The notes beneath the pieces are model-generated. The model did not search any database, was not told the DNA's origin, and was given only the letters and a program-made list of their open reading frames with translations. A stretch of DNA of 64,000 nucleotides from Diplocarpon mali (lineage: Eukaryota > Ascomycota > Leotiomycetes > Helotiales > Drepanopezizaceae): assembly GCA_024741835.1 (NCBI GenBank), contig JAENRP010000113.1, positions 62,115 to 126,114 on the forward strand. The letters are read 5' to 3'. The position numbers and the translations under genes were made by a program. This document shows, piece after piece, positions 47,251 through 59,057 of the stretch (positions are counted from its first letter, which is position 1; each line of letters begins with the position of its first letter).

Positions 47251-49572
47251 GAGTTCCAGTCAGACGAAGATATTCAGCACCGAACAAAGAAGCCCTGCCG
47301 ACATCCGCCTGAAAGAGGGCCGTTCTGAATTCAGATGCTGCGTGAATACCTGCTGCTAGATATCGCGTTGCGCAGCCGCTTGCAAGTCCTAGTGGCGGTT
47401 GTTTGGAGGAGATGCTCAAGTTACAGTAGAAGCTGGATGTCATGAAAAAGCGAATCCAGATGACAAGCGAATGCATTCTTGCGCTCACAGCGCATCTTGA
47501 CTCTTGAAACGAGAACATGACATTGGTATCTCAGAAAAGGTATCTCATGTTCCTGATCCCTCCCAGGTTCTGAAAATCCTACGACTCTTTTCGTGTCCTG
47601 CGACCCTGTGTTTCCTTGACTGCCAGGAGCAGGAATGACGTAAGGGAAGGCGTGAGGAGCGAAGAGATGAAGAAGTCCCCCTTTTGTTTATCGCCTCGTC
47701 GTCTGGTTGATTGGTGCTAGCTATACTAGCTAAACCGTGATGCTGATGCTGATGCTAACGCTGCTGGGTGACATTTCTGACTGGCTTTCAAAGTNNNCCC
47801 CCCAAGCGTGTCTTTGAACTGATCTTCTATCTAGAGAATCACCATATGCCGCCGCCTCCTCCTCCCTGTGCCCCCACCCCCGCCGTCGCAGCGCTCTCTA
47901 TCTCGAACCCATCCTCGGGACGCACCTTCGTCTCCGTCTCCGTCCTCGACCTTGCCGCGGATGTGTTCTTGCTGCCAGGCGCCTGGTGCTACCGCGGGAG
48001 GGGATTCTCACTGTTCAGCCATTCTGAGAGAGGCGAAGATCGGGTTGAGGAGAGAGGAAACCAGAGGGGATTATTTCTGCTGATCTCAGGATTCTCGAGA
48101 GGAGGGTCGGATATATGGCTTTGCACGTTCAGAAAAGGTACTGTTGATGACGTGCCTTGAGCGATTACTCACACGCAAAGTAACCCTCAGCTTCCAAGAC
48201 AAAACGTCACCTCGGGATCAACTAAGAGAGCTCGTGGATAAGATGGCATCTGAGATTGGACACGCACTATTTGAACCGCGTGATAAAGCTGTCTCCAAAT
48301 GGTGTTCAGTCATACTGCCGAAGAAGGTCCAGCCGAAGATGGCGGGTACCTTGTCGTCTCTAGGCAGAGGATGTTGCAGGTAGAGAAGCCCAAATCGAGG
48401 TTACGAGAAGCTTGTGGAGGAGGGAGTATGCCGCCAATAGTCTGCAGTCCAGGCTTATAGCGGAGGGTAAGAGAGAGAATTGGTTGCGATTTTGTCTGTC
48501 TGCCTAGGGTGTGACGCTGTCGAGTCGAGATGGCTTTTCGCGTTGGAGTTCCTCTTCGAACAGAAGCTTGACTGGCGACAATCGGGCAACAGAAGCATGT
48601 GATCTCAACCTTGAGGACAGCTGCAACGTAAGAAAAGCGCTTAGATTGCGCCAAACAGTACTTTGACGTCGAGGTACTCGAGGATCGATAGATTGTAGAT
48701 CGCGATGAGAGAGCGTTACCGAAAATAAGCGAGGCTGGACAGCCGAGAGAGATGAGAAAAGCGGTTCGAGAGTCAGGATGGTAGCAAAGCTGAAGGGAAT
48801 TGTTTTATACACATGTGTATAAAAGAAAATAAACAGGACACGGAATCCACGCTGGGCAAGTATCCACAGCACGATCTGAGCAGATGCTCACGCCACAGCA
48901 TGTTTGCCATCTGTTGATCAACAACACCCGCGGTTCCGAAGAAGCCAGGACGTGCTGATCTGACGGGTTGGCGAGTCGTAAAGCCTGGGACGGAGAAGGA
49001 GATGGCTTGAACGTAGAAGAGACAACAGTCAGGATATGCTACAGCAAATTGGCCCGCGAGAGGAAAATGCATGGAGCAGCTGCGCGACGGGTTATATCAT
49101 TTCGGAGGTTCCCATCGATGTATGGGACAGACGACGCAGGCCTGCGGCTGAATGGAGACCTCTTCTCAACTTTCGGTCCAGTAGGTGATTCGCGTAATCC
49201 AGGTGTTGGTTGTGTTTGCCGGTTTTGCCGACTGTCGTCTTGTCTCTGAGGCTGCCCTCACAGTATTGCTCAAGTGATACGAGAGAGGAAACCCATATAG
49301 TTTTGATCATGACTTGATGATCATTGTGATGTCAGAAAGAAAGGATACAAGAAGAGGGGGTGAAGCTTCGAACGCTCAGGACTATCGACGTCCTGCCAGC
49401 CATCACCACCAATCGCCGTGAACTGTCGTGAAATCCGAAGTTGTTTCTTTGTGTCCAGCCCAAGCCATCGGACATGTGATCATGTGAGTTGAGCCTTATT
49501 ACCAAGGCCATCAGCCCCGCGAGAAGTTCCCAGTCGCGTCTCCCATTAAGGCTCCGAGACGCCCTTTGCAAC
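47251..49572. other. Intergenic with 3-base gap
   Basis: Three N at 47795-47797. A Pro-rich frame at 47846-48160 crosses into ordinary-looking sequence but has no recognisable motif. No supported gene. Confidence 0.45.
47795..47797. other. Three undetermined bases
   Basis: NNN followed by a C run, probably a homopolymer resolution problem. Confidence 1.
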
Positions 49573-50843
49573 ATGCCCCCATCACAAACTCCCTCGCCGG
49601 GCTCAAGCTTTCTTCCCAACTTCCGACTCCGACGTCCGCCATGGGAATCGCGCAACGCTGCCCCAGAATTGACGCCGACCACTCGAAGGGCTGCAGAGGA
49701 GGACGTGCAGCTGCAGCCGCATGATATCGAGGGTCCCTCGCCCTCTCTGCCGATGAGCCGTGAGCTCGAGGAGGAGGCAGATGGCGAGAATGCAGAGATG
49801 GATGCTGGGGACATGCAGCCCGGAGAAGAGCAGGAAGAGGAGGAGGAGGAGCAGGAGGAGGAGCAGGAGGAAGCCGCGGTCGAAGAAGGTATGTTGACCT
49901 TTTCTCTCCATTCCCCCTGGCGCTACACGCCCATCAGCCAGCCCTCTGCAGCTTGACAATGCCTCTCCCCGAAGGCACACGCCTCCCTCCCAGCCCTCCC
50001 ATTGCCGACGACGATGTCGACCTGGTCGCAGGGCAGATACGCCTCCTCGATCTTCTGCGTGGCCGGACGGTCGAGGCGGGCCGGGTTCAGAGAGAGGTTT
50101 CGCACGAGGCCGTGACAGCTGCGGCGTCTGCAGCAAGAAAACTGACTGACAAAATCCGCCATCAAGTGCCCATGGAGCTCGACAACCCATTCGACCCCGC
50201 CGCGCTGGGATTGAAGGAGATTGGGAACCTGGCGAGCTGGACCGTGAGTAGTAGCAAGCCCGGGTGCGGCGTTGACGCTCTGCGGGACGACGACACGGGC
50301 TTGTTCTGGCAGTAAGTCTTGCCAGGCGGAGACGAGATGCGAAGTGTGCTGAGGCAAGACAGATCAGACGGCCCCCAACCTCACCACCTCAACATCCACT
50401 TCTCGCGCCTGGTCTGCATCCTCTCCATCCGTCTCTTCCTCGACTTCGAAGCCGACGAGTCCTACACCCCCACGCGCATCGCCCTGCTCGCCGGCACAGG
50501 CTACCACGACCTGATCCCCTTCGCGTCGTTGAGTTTCGAGCAGCCAAAAGGCTGGATCGATGTCCCGCTGGACCATGTGGGAGGCGGTCCTGACGGCAAG
50601 ACGCTGCGGGCTTTCCTGGTCCAGATTAAGGTTGTGGAGAATCATCAGAACGGAAAGGATACACATGTGCGGGGCTTGAAGATCTATGCTCGCGATGACA
50701 GAGCGAGTCGAGGGCTAGGGGCTCTGTTGGGGGAGGCACCGGAGGAGGTCAGGGGAGAGACGAAGGTGCGAAGGCAAGGGGGTGGAATGGAGAGGAGTTG
50801 GCTGGTTGAGCCGGACTGGATGGGCGAGGCGGAGTTGCGATAG
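49573..50843 (+). CDS. APC10: Anaphase-promoting complex subunit 10 (Doc1)
   Basis: Three exons (49573-49888, 49975-50311, 50363-50843) give 377 residues. The ATG at 49573 was preferred over an upstream TTG. A 100-residue acidic, Glu-rich N-terminal extension precedes the DOC domain. The domain shows the family signature in order: LKEIGNLASWTVSSSKPGCG, LRDDDTGLFWQSDGPQPH across intron 2, DFEADESYTPTRIALLAGTG, HDLIPF, PKGWIDVPL and NHQNGKDTHVRGLKIYA. APC10 helps the APC/C ubiquitin ligase capture D-box substrates for mitotic exit, in the nucleus. A basic/acidic tail follows the domain. The acceptor of intron 1 (CCCCGAAG) is the only one that keeps the frame open. Confidence 0.93.
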
Positions 50844-52838
50844 AGTGTGACGATGGGGATGGGTGATCGGAGTCGTGATACCCACGGGAACCTGAGTGGC
50901 ATAGATGGACCAGGTCAGAAACAGGGGACAGGACTCAGAATATCAAAACTACATTGTACGTCTTCTCGGCCGGTCTCCCATATCCGCCGCCTGGACACGA
51001 GAAGCGACTTGTTATAGTAGGTGGGTGTCGGCTAAATTTGAAGACTGGCAGCATCCCCTCAGTTGCTCCTCGGATCCCCTCGCTGGCTTGCTGGGCTGCA
51101 GTAATACACATAACACCTCTCAAGTCCTCTCTTGTGAATGAACATCGGCCTGGGTCTCGCTCGTGCATTCGCACTGATCAAATCCACAGCGGCAGGCCGG
51201 GGGCGAGCCCTGCTGTAGTTGGAGTCGGAAGTCCCAACCGCAACCAGCCAGGCGCGTCCAGCCTGCTGCTGCAAGCGCCGAGACCACCCAAGCCAAGATA
51301 GAGCGCGAGGAGATGACCAGCTAGAGAGCTGTGGAAGAGAGGTCGAAGGAAGACATGAGATGGACAGAGGTGACGGGGAGGGTGCGGGGAGGTGGCATCG
51401 TCGAAGTCGACCTGCGCAACGACAAACCGCGCTCGCTCACGATAACTACCGACATGAGCGAGTCAGGAGGTGGATGCGCCGCGGCTTGTTATGGTCTAAC
51501 TTGCAAAGTACGGTGGCTGAGGAGACGTCTAGGGAGGATGTAGATGGGTATTATTACTATGCATTTCACGCATGGCTGTAGGATAATAGCTGTGGGATAT
51601 GGCGAATAGTAGTAGACTGTGTCTCGGCCTTCTTTAGGGGGATGTATATATATAGACATGTATAGACATATATAGACATATATAGACATATATAGACATG
51701 TATATAGGTAACTCATCCCTTGCCGGACCTCTCGTCATCATGTGACCATCTCGGGTAGGCCTGAGACGAGCCCTCCTCACCCATCCGAGCAGAGCGGGGA
51801 AGAAAAGATCTAGAGACAACCCCTTTCTCATCTGTTGACATGGATACGCAGACACGCTATACGAGCAGCGGGCATCGACCGGCAACGCGCCCGCCAACGC
51901 TTCACCCCTCGAGCTGGCGCTGCGCATTTCCCACGAGGGCCTCGCCAGCGCAGAAGCGCGTTGGAGACGAGGTGAGAGAGTCCCGTCCCTGGAGCGGGTG
52001 AGATCCTCCGGGCGCGAGCATGGCCGGGTTGCTGGTCCGTCCAGGTCTCTGCGTGCGCAAGTGCTGCAGACACCAGGTCCTCATGTCGACCCTCGCTCGA
52101 CCGACAGATCGCGACGTCCATAGCCTGCTGCCATGTTTATGATCCGGAGCTTGCATCAAGGCGGCCTGGTCTCAGGAGAGGCTTTGTTCTGAACTCCTGG
52201 CTATCACCCCTCGGCGTCTGTGTCTCTCTCGAGGCGAGAGGGGGAGCCGAGGCCTCGACTTAGCCCGTGGCTTCCCCACATCGCGGGCGTCGGGGTGAGC
52301 TTGAAGTGAGATCTCAGTGTCACCCAGGTCAATGGCTGAGCGCCGCTTCCATCATTTGCTGTCACCAGGTGGCCGCCATGGATCCGTTCGATCTCGTGGC
52401 GTTGCTCCTCCCCGCGATCCCGGACGTTTGTCTGACCCCTTTCGCGATCGGAAAATGCCTCGGAATGTCAGCACGCTCTCTGGGTAGAGGCTCCATCGAC
52501 TTCACCAGGCGGAGAATGACTGAGGAAAGCGGTCGTTTGGGACGGCATCTGCTTGGGGGACGACAACGAACGAGAGTGAATAGGAGGATTCGCTACTCGT
52601 GTACTCGATCCACCAAGACGAATCATGCTTGAGGAAGTAGCCCCGAGGCAGTATGTAGTGACGGAGAATGTCCCTAGGCAAGTGCTGCCGATCTGCGGGG
52701 ATAAGACAGCTAATTCTAGATCCGGTGCATGATGCCACACTTGAACCTTCGTTTGGTGTGGTATATAAGGTAAACAACTTGCCCCGAAGGTTCAAACCTT
52801 TGACCTGTCCGTCGGTTCACTTGCCAGAGACAATCATC
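50844..52838. other. Intergenic with 10-bp minisatellite
   Basis: No supported gene. Short frames at 51.2-51.6 kb look weakly protein-like but lack motifs. A TAGACATATA array lies at 51651-51705. Confidence 0.45.
51651..51705. repeat. TAGACATATA minisatellite
   Basis: About five tandem 10-bp units (TAGACATGTA, TAGACATATA three times, TAGACATGTA). Confidence 0.85.
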
Positions 52839-54317
52839 ATGAAGTACGCCCTGCGCCTCACATGCTTAGCCGTGGCGGTTACCCAGGTCGTTGCCTTCCC
52901 CTCGCGCATGTTCGACCTGAACATCAGCGAAGGGGAGAAGCGAGCCCTTGCCGGCATCTCAGCTACCATCGAAGCGGGTGTCAAGGAAACCCGCTCGGTG
53001 CATCGCGCACTAGGCTTCAACGCTTCCCAACAGTATGTTTCGAATCAGGGCGTACATAAGTTTGTGGCTCCAGCGAAGACGGATCTGAGAGGGCCTTGTC
53101 CAGGGTTGAATGCCATGGCGAACCACAACTACATCCCTCATAATGGCATCGCCACCATTTCGCAGTTCATTCAGGGGACATACGATGGTGAGAAGTGACC
53201 GCAATGCTTGCGTTGGCACAGCTCGTCTAACGGCACGCAGTCTTTGGCATGGGAGTTGACCTGGGGGCATTCCTTGCCGTGTATGGCGCCATCTTCGACG
53301 GGGACCTAACTTCATGGTCCATCGGCGGTCCACCTCCAGCGAACCTCCTGAACTCAATTGGGCTCTTGGGTGCTCCTCAAGGAATCTCCGGGTCGCATAA
53401 CAAGTACGAGTCTGACGTCTCGCCGACGAGACCCGATCTTTACCAGTAGTAAGTCCAGCGTTGGCCTTCCGAGGCGATGCACTGAAATTGACGTATCAAC
53501 GCAGTGGTAATGACTACAAAGTTATTATTAGCCAGTTCGAAGAGATGTACGCGCAACCCCAAGGCCCCCGAGGCTACGACCTCACCAGCCTGACTCCCTT
53601 CCGCGCGAAGCGATTCCAACAGTCTATTAACAAGAACCCCTACTTCTTCAACGGCCCCTTCAGCGGCGTGGCAGTGCAACCTGCAGCGTACACGTTCATA
53701 TACCGCTTCATGGGCAACAAGTCCGCGCAATACCCGGATGGGTATCTGGACAGTAACGTGTTGAAGTCGTTCTTTTCCATCACTGGGAAACCAGGAAACT
53801 TCAAGTGGACTGAGGGATACGAGAGGATCCCAGACAATTGTACGTGTTCGGATTTCGTGCCACGGTCTATTGAAGTCGCTGGGCATAGACAAAGACTGGA
53901 TCACACTGCTGACTTTGGGCCCTAGGGTACAAGCGTGCAATCGGTGACGAATACACGATTCCATTCTTCCTATCCGACTTGACAGCTGCCGCCTTGGAAT
54001 ACCCACAATTCTTGAGTATCGGCGGCAACACAGGAAAAGTTAACACCTTCACCGGTGTTGATCTGACCAGCCTGACGGGTGGAGTGTACAATGCCGGCTC
54101 TCTGGCTCAGGGCAACAATGCGGCATGCTTCGCCTTCCAGTTTGCGCAGCAGGTGGCTCCAGACCTTCTGAAGGGTCTGTTCTCGAGCATCACGACCCCG
54201 CTGGCTCAGCTGAATGCTACGCTTGGACAGGTATTCACAGCGTTAAGCTGTCCACAGCTGAAGAAGGTTGATACCGCTCAGTTCAAGAAATATCCAGGTT
54301 CAAAGGGTGCGTACTGA
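52839..54317 (+). CDS. Secreted heme-thiolate peroxidase (chloroperoxidase/peroxygenase family)
   Basis: Four exons (52839-53187, 53241-53448, 53505-53839, 53926-54317) join in phase to 427 residues. A signal peptide (MKYALRLTCLAVAVTQVVA) is followed by the heme-thiolate motif GPCPGLNAMANHNYIPHNG, whose Cys87 would be the axial heme ligand. The distal acid-base region reads YESDVSPTR (Glu173, Asp175, Arg180). This aligns with the EHD...R of chloroperoxidase and EGD...R of unspecific peroxygenases, but has Ser in the middle position. Family members use hydrogen peroxide to halogenate or oxygenate organic compounds outside the cell. The length fits fungal members of the longer type. It stands alone, without neighbouring biosynthetic genes. 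Confidence 0.9.
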
Positions 54318-54631
54318 TATACCGAGATAATCCAGAACGTGGAATGAATGCTGTGTGGCATAGGCGAATGTTTACTATATGCCTGCATTAAATTCAGGGT
54401 GTAATCAGAAGGGTGTAATCAGAAGGGTGGCTTGTTCGCTCGGCGAAAACATACTATAGTGTCAGAAAAATCAGGCTGGATTTTTCGCTTTTTCAAGCGC
54501 ACGGTGTTTCCAACCGTCTCGAGGTATACGGGAATCGCAGGTTGCCTTTCTCGAAAGAATAGGCCTACCAGGCACGTGCCGGGCAAGTGAGAGCTGTATG
54601 ATGCAAGAAATAGTACAGAATAGTGAGTCTG
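54318..54631. other. Convergent 3' flanks
   Basis: The interval between the peroxidase and helicase stops contains a direct repeat GTGTAATCAGAAGG(G) at about 54401-54428. No gene. Confidence 0.6.
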
Positions 54632-57202
54632 TTATGACGTTGCTCTCGAAGCGTTCGCTTCCTTCCCCAGTATCTCCAATGCCGCCTCGTACTTCACTCT
54701 CTGATCAGCGAGGGCATCTTCTTTTATATGTATTCTGCTCATTTTCGAACCATTCGCCCGTTTTATGGTCTCAGATCTTCCAATCGCATTGACGAACCAC
54801 CGAGCCTCAGTCCCGGTATACAGGGTCCAAGCATGTCCTCCCTTGCCTGCTCTGGCAGTCCTTCCAATTCGGTGAATGTAATTCTGGACGCTGTTGGGGA
54901 CATCATAATTGATAACGTGGGCCAGGTTGGGAAGATCCAGACCGCGAGATACAAGATCGGAGGCGACGAGAACAGAAATCTTGCCAGAGGCGAATGCTGC
55001 AATAGTACGTTGCCGAGCGGCACGGGGCGTTGTAGACGTCAGGGTCCCAATGGCGGACGATAGCCCGGGAGAAAGAAGAGCAATCAGGCGGCCCAACCTG
55101 ACTGCTGCTTCATTAGATTTTGTAAAGATCAAGGCGCCTCGAGGTGCATTGGATGGAGCTTGGAAACGCTGCTCGTGAACAGTCTTTGAAACCGGTGAGG
55201 CTGAGATTCTACTATCGGGGCTTTCTCCAACAGAGGTAGAGCAACCCGAATCCGAATCTGAACCCGAATCTGAACCCGAAACCGAACTCGAATCGGACGA
55301 AGAATCATCGGAGAAATCCTCTGCCTCAAGTATCATCTTCTCTCGCTTCAGAAGATCCATTAAATAGAGTGGTTTGATACTCTCATCTTCAACCTTGACG
55401 CTCGATTCTACCAGCGATGCAGGCACGACAAGATCTCCAGAGTAGCTAGTCGAATCTTCGTGTGTGTGAGATGAGCCCTCCAGCACAACCAACTTCGGGC
55501 GCATCAATCTCAATTGATTCAGTTGCCCGACGTCTCGAGTCATTGTGGCACTGAGAATGACCTTTCTGACTAGGCCTATTTTCGAAGGAAGCTTTGCCAT
55601 GACAGTAGGTAGCCACTGCTGGAAACTCTGATCAAGAAGCTTGTCTGCTTCGTCAACTATTAGCCATTTCAGGCTTGCCAGGGAGAATCCAGCCGTTGTT
55701 CTGATGTGTTCGACCAGCCTCCCAGGCGTACAAATGAGAACATCGACTCTCGGCCGCGCTCCAATAACATCTCCATGCAGACCAGGCTGCAAGCCTTCAT
55801 GGGAGAAGATCTCCCCCTCTCGCTCTAATCCTTCCGAGATCCAGGGGGCACGCAGTTTCGCAATACCCGTCTCATATCTCTCAACGTCAAAAAGGACGTT
55901 CTCATTCATCAGAAGGCTTCGCTCCGCCTCGATTGTTTCGTTTCCAACCGCTGTTCCAATCTTCGCTCGGTTCGTATATCCATTACTGCGGGAGAAGGCA
56001 GAAGCGCAAGCTTCTGATACATGCCGTGCTTGTGATACAAGTTCTCTAGTAGGCATCACAATGAGCCCACGAATGCCTCTGGAATGATTCCGGCAAATAT
56101 CCTCAATCATCGGCAGGACGTATGACAAAGTCTTGCCAGAGCCAGTAGCAGCCGAGACAAGCACATCACCCGATGGCAAGTAACCATCTCTGGGCAGGAG
56201 TAGTGGCAATACAGCGGCTTGAACCGCAAAGGCTTCGTTGTAGCCCTTCTCGTGGAGCACCATGGTGACATCCTCTGGCAGTCCCAGATCCTTGAATGCC
56301 GCGGTGGCGGCAGGTGAGACTCGGATAGGAGACGCCAGCCAAGTAGGAAGGGAAGCTGAAGCTGGGAGATGTGGGAGCTCAGGGACTGGCTCAGGTTGAG
56401 GGAGAGCGCCAAGGTCGTGGATCTCAGCCGGCGCATCCAACATCACCTCATCTTCGGCTGGTCCATGCTTCAGTGCCTTTCCTGCGAGTTTCGCTGCTCT
56501 CTTCAAAGATTTCTGGCGCTTTTCCATTAACTTATGATGCCTTGTTTCTTCTTCCGCTTCCTCGGCCATTGTTGCCGATGCGTCCTGGCCATGCTTACTA
56601 GCGAGCCGGTGTTTATTCTTTGGTTTTGGCTCTTTTGACGCACTTTCGTCATGTGGAATCGTCTCAGTAGCAAATTGCGCGACAGGATCGGTTTGAGAGG
56701 CTTTCATCCTCCTCTCCTTCTTACTTCCTTTGCTGCTCTTCATTATACCCACCGTACTCGCATCCCCATTGCTCACATCTACTGCCTCTCCGTCGCGGCC
56801 TCCAGCAGAAGCAGGGACGGTCTCCATCTCCTCTTTCTTCGAGCTCCTCTTCTCTTTCGAGTCGACCTGATTGTACGCTGTGCTCGTCTCCACGATGGGA
56901 GGTGGTAGGCTTGATTCCATCTCCTGCTTCGACTTCTTCGCGGCGCTCGAGGACTCTACACCATGCTCCCGCTTCCGTTTCGAAGGAGACGGACACGATA
57001 TGTCAGCTCGAACATATCGAGACCGGCTCTCCGGAGGAGGAACATAGCGCGCGTAGGTCGAGGAGGCATCGTGTCGAGTCACTGGCGGCATGCCAGGATT
57101 AGAGGGATCAGAAAGGTACAGCACTGGCGCAGGGCTGTCCTTTCCCGCTGGTGTAGTCTTCTTGGGCGGCGGGATGTATCGAGAGTAAAGTTGCGAAGCC
57201 AT
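54632..57202 (-). CDS. DBP6: DEAD-box ATP-dependent RNA helicase, Dbp6-like
   Basis: A single exon of 856 residues. The ATG at 57202 (MASQLYSRYIPPPKK) was chosen over an upstream in-frame start because fungal Dbp6 proteins begin this way. A long charged N-terminal region precedes the two RecA domains. Visible motifs are FAVQAAVLPLLLP (Q-like), AATGSGKT (Walker A, about 350), MPTRELVSQA, CTPGRLVEHI, VDEADKLLDQ (about 517), LSATMTRD (about 547), ASDLVSRGLDLPN and HRIGRTARAGKG (about 780). An acidic Ser/Asp insertion (about 630-657) lies between the RecA domains. Dbp6 acts in the nucleolus on early pre-60S ribosomal particles. It is head to head with the GPI3-like gene, 318 bp apart. Confidence 0.9.
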   Translation of the reverse strand: MASQLYSRYIPPPKKTTPAGKDSPAPVLYLSDPSNPGMPPVTRHDASSTYARYVPPPESRSRYVRADISCPSPSKRKREHGVESSSAAKKSKQEMESSLPPPIVETSTAYNQVDSKEKRSSKKEEMETVPASAGGRDGEAVDVSNGDASTVGIMKSSKGSKKERRMKASQTDPVAQFATETIPHDESASKEPKPKNKHRLASKHGQDASATMAEEAEEETRHHKLMEKRQKSLKRAAKLAGKALKHGPAEDEVMLDAPAEIHDLGALPQPEPVPELPHLPASASLPTWLASPIRVSPAATAAFKDLGLPEDVTMVLHEKGYNEAFAVQAAVLPLLLPRDGYLPSGDVLVSAATGSGKTLSYVLPMIEDICRNHSRGIRGLIVMPTRELVSQARHVSEACASAFSRSNGYTNRAKIGTAVGNETIEAERSLLMNENVLFDVERYETGIAKLRAPWISEGLEREGEIFSHEGLQPGLHGDVIGARPRVDVLICTPGRLVEHIRTTAGFSLASLKWLIVDEADKLLDQSFQQWLPTVMAKLPSKIGLVRKVILSATMTRDVGQLNQLRLMRPKLVVLEGSSHTHEDSTSYSGDLVVPASLVESSVKVEDESIKPLYLMDLLKREKMILEAEDFSDDSSSDSSSVSGSDSGSDSDSGCSTSVGESPDSRISASPVSKTVHEQRFQAPSNAPRGALIFTKSNEAAVRLGRLIALLSPGLSSAIGTLTSTTPRAARQRTIAAFASGKISVLVASDLVSRGLDLPNLAHVINYDVPNSVQNYIHRIGRTARAGKGGHAWTLYTGTEARWFVNAIGRSETIKRANGSKMSRIHIKEDALADQRVKYEAALEILGKEANASRATS

Positions 57203-57520
57203 CCTTACAATTACCACCTTCAGCACGCAGGTTGGTTTTAGAGAGAAGTATGTAGGTGCTGGATAGGCGAGGTATAAGAAAAATAAATAAAAATTTACGG
57301 AGACCGGTTCTGCCACGCTTGCCGAGATCTGAAGCCTCGTTCAGCCTCTCCGCCTACACTTAGAACCTATAGTACTCCCTCTCAACCTTTGACACTTGAC
57401 CACGGTGACGACGACGACGAGTTCGAGGTCGAGGTCGAAGCTCTTCGCTCAATAGCCATGATACACGTTCTTTAACGCCAGCTCTGCGCCCCGGCCAACT
57501 GCGTGTCAACCTTCGCGACG
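57203..57520. promoter_or_regulatory. Shared bidirectional promoter region
   Basis: These 318 bp separate the divergent starts of the Dbp6-like helicase (minus) and the GPI3-like transferase (plus), so they must hold both promoters and 5' UTRs. GACGACGACGACGAG-type and GAGGTCGAGGTCGA repeats occur at 57410-57440. No TATA box stands out near both starts. Confidence 0.6.
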
Positions 57521-59057
57521 ATGCCCTACAACATTGCCATGTGTTGCGACTACTTTTATCCCCAACCTGGAGGAGTCGAAAGTCATATCTACCAACTCTC
57601 AACGAAGCTCATTGATCGAGGTCACAAGGTGATCATTATAACCCACGCCTACGAGGGGAGAACCGGTGTACGATACCTTACGAATGGCCTCAAGGTCTAC
57701 CACGTCCCGTTTCTCGTCATATATCGCTCGTCAACCTTCCCTACCGTCTTCTCGTTCTTCCCAATCTTCCGCAACATTGTTATCCGCGAGCAGATTGACA
57801 TTGTCCACGGCCATGCTAGTCTGAGTAGTTTCTGCCATGAAGGTATCTTACACGCCAGGACCATGGGTCTGAGAACAGTGTTCACAGACCATTCTCTCTT
57901 TGGATTTGCAGATGCCGCTAGCATTCTGACCAACAAGCTTCTGAAGTTCATCCTGAGTGATGTAGATCATGTCATTTGCGTCAGTCATACATGGTATGTT
58001 GTGTTGTCCATGGCAGGCCTATTTTTCGCGATTTATTCTTACATCTCCCAGCAAAGAAAATACCGTCCTGCGAGCTTCCTTAGACCCTTTGATGGTATCA
58101 GTAATACCAAATGCGGTGGTTGCTGAAAATTTTCGTCCCCTTTCTCACCCCTCCTACCCATCCGACTTCAACCACCAGATGACGTCTCCGCCACAGCATC
58201 TTGGACCCCACGATACCATCACGATTGTCGTCATCTCCCGGCTTTTCTATAATAAGGGAACGGATCTGTTGGTCGCCGCAATTCCGCGCATACTTGCAAG
58301 CCACCCAAATGTTCGCTTCATCATAGCTGGTTCTGGGCCCAAGGCTATTGATTTGGAGCAAATGATTGAAAGAAATGTGTTGCAGGACCGAGTGGAGATG
58401 TTGGGACCTGTCAGGCATGAAGAGGTACGAGATGTCATGGTTCGGGGACACATATACCTTCATCCGAGTCTTACCGAAGCTTTCGGGACGGTCATTGTGG
58501 AGGCTGCTAGCTGCGGACTATATGTCGTCTGCACCCAGGTTGGTGGGATCCCAGAGGTGCTCCCAGCTCACATGACAGTATTTGCAAAGCCAGAAGAGGA
58601 CGATCTGGTCGCTGCTACGGGGAGAGCCATCGCTGCTCTGAGGTCGAACAAGGTCAGGACGGAGAAGTTTCACGATCAAGTGAAGATGATGTATTCTTGG
58701 ACGGATGTGGCAGAGCGGACGGAGAGGGTCTATGATGGAATATCTGGGACGCTAAGCGAGGCTGAATTTTACGGATACGACGCTGCCGATGCTGCAAGCT
58801 GGAGCGCGACGAGGGGACGAGCAGGCGTGCAGAGTTTTGCATTGATCGACCGCTTGAAACGCTACTACGGCTGTGGAATCTGGGCCGGAAAGCTTTTCTG
58901 TCTATGCGTGGTCATCGATTACTTGCTGTTCCTCCTACTCGAGTTCCTGGCGCCAAGAGACGCCATAGATATTGCGCGGAACTGGCCGAAGAAGAGGCCT
59001 ACGGAAAGGGTCTTGAGGGACCGTTCGCGGTCAGCATTTGGCCGGCGGAGACCTTGA
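57521..59057 (+). CDS. GPI3: GPI-anchor N-acetylglucosaminyltransferase catalytic subunit (PIG-A/Gpi3)
   Basis: Two exons (57521-57993 and 58052-59057) give 492 residues. It starts [20 protein letters not shown], the family hallmark of PIG-A/Gpi3, a GT4 glycosyltransferase. Further conserved stretches are [66 protein letters not shown] (formed by the splice), [21 protein letters not shown] and [16 protein letters not shown] with the E-x7-E catalytic pair near residue 302-310. A C-terminal membrane segment ([20 protein letters not shown]) anchors it to the ER. It transfers GlcNAc from UDP-GlcNAc to phosphatidylinositol, the first step of GPI synthesis. Confidence 0.95.

Noticed and set aside
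49332..49814. Ser/Arg-rich minus-strand ORF
   Set aside because: Antisense to the APC10 first exon.
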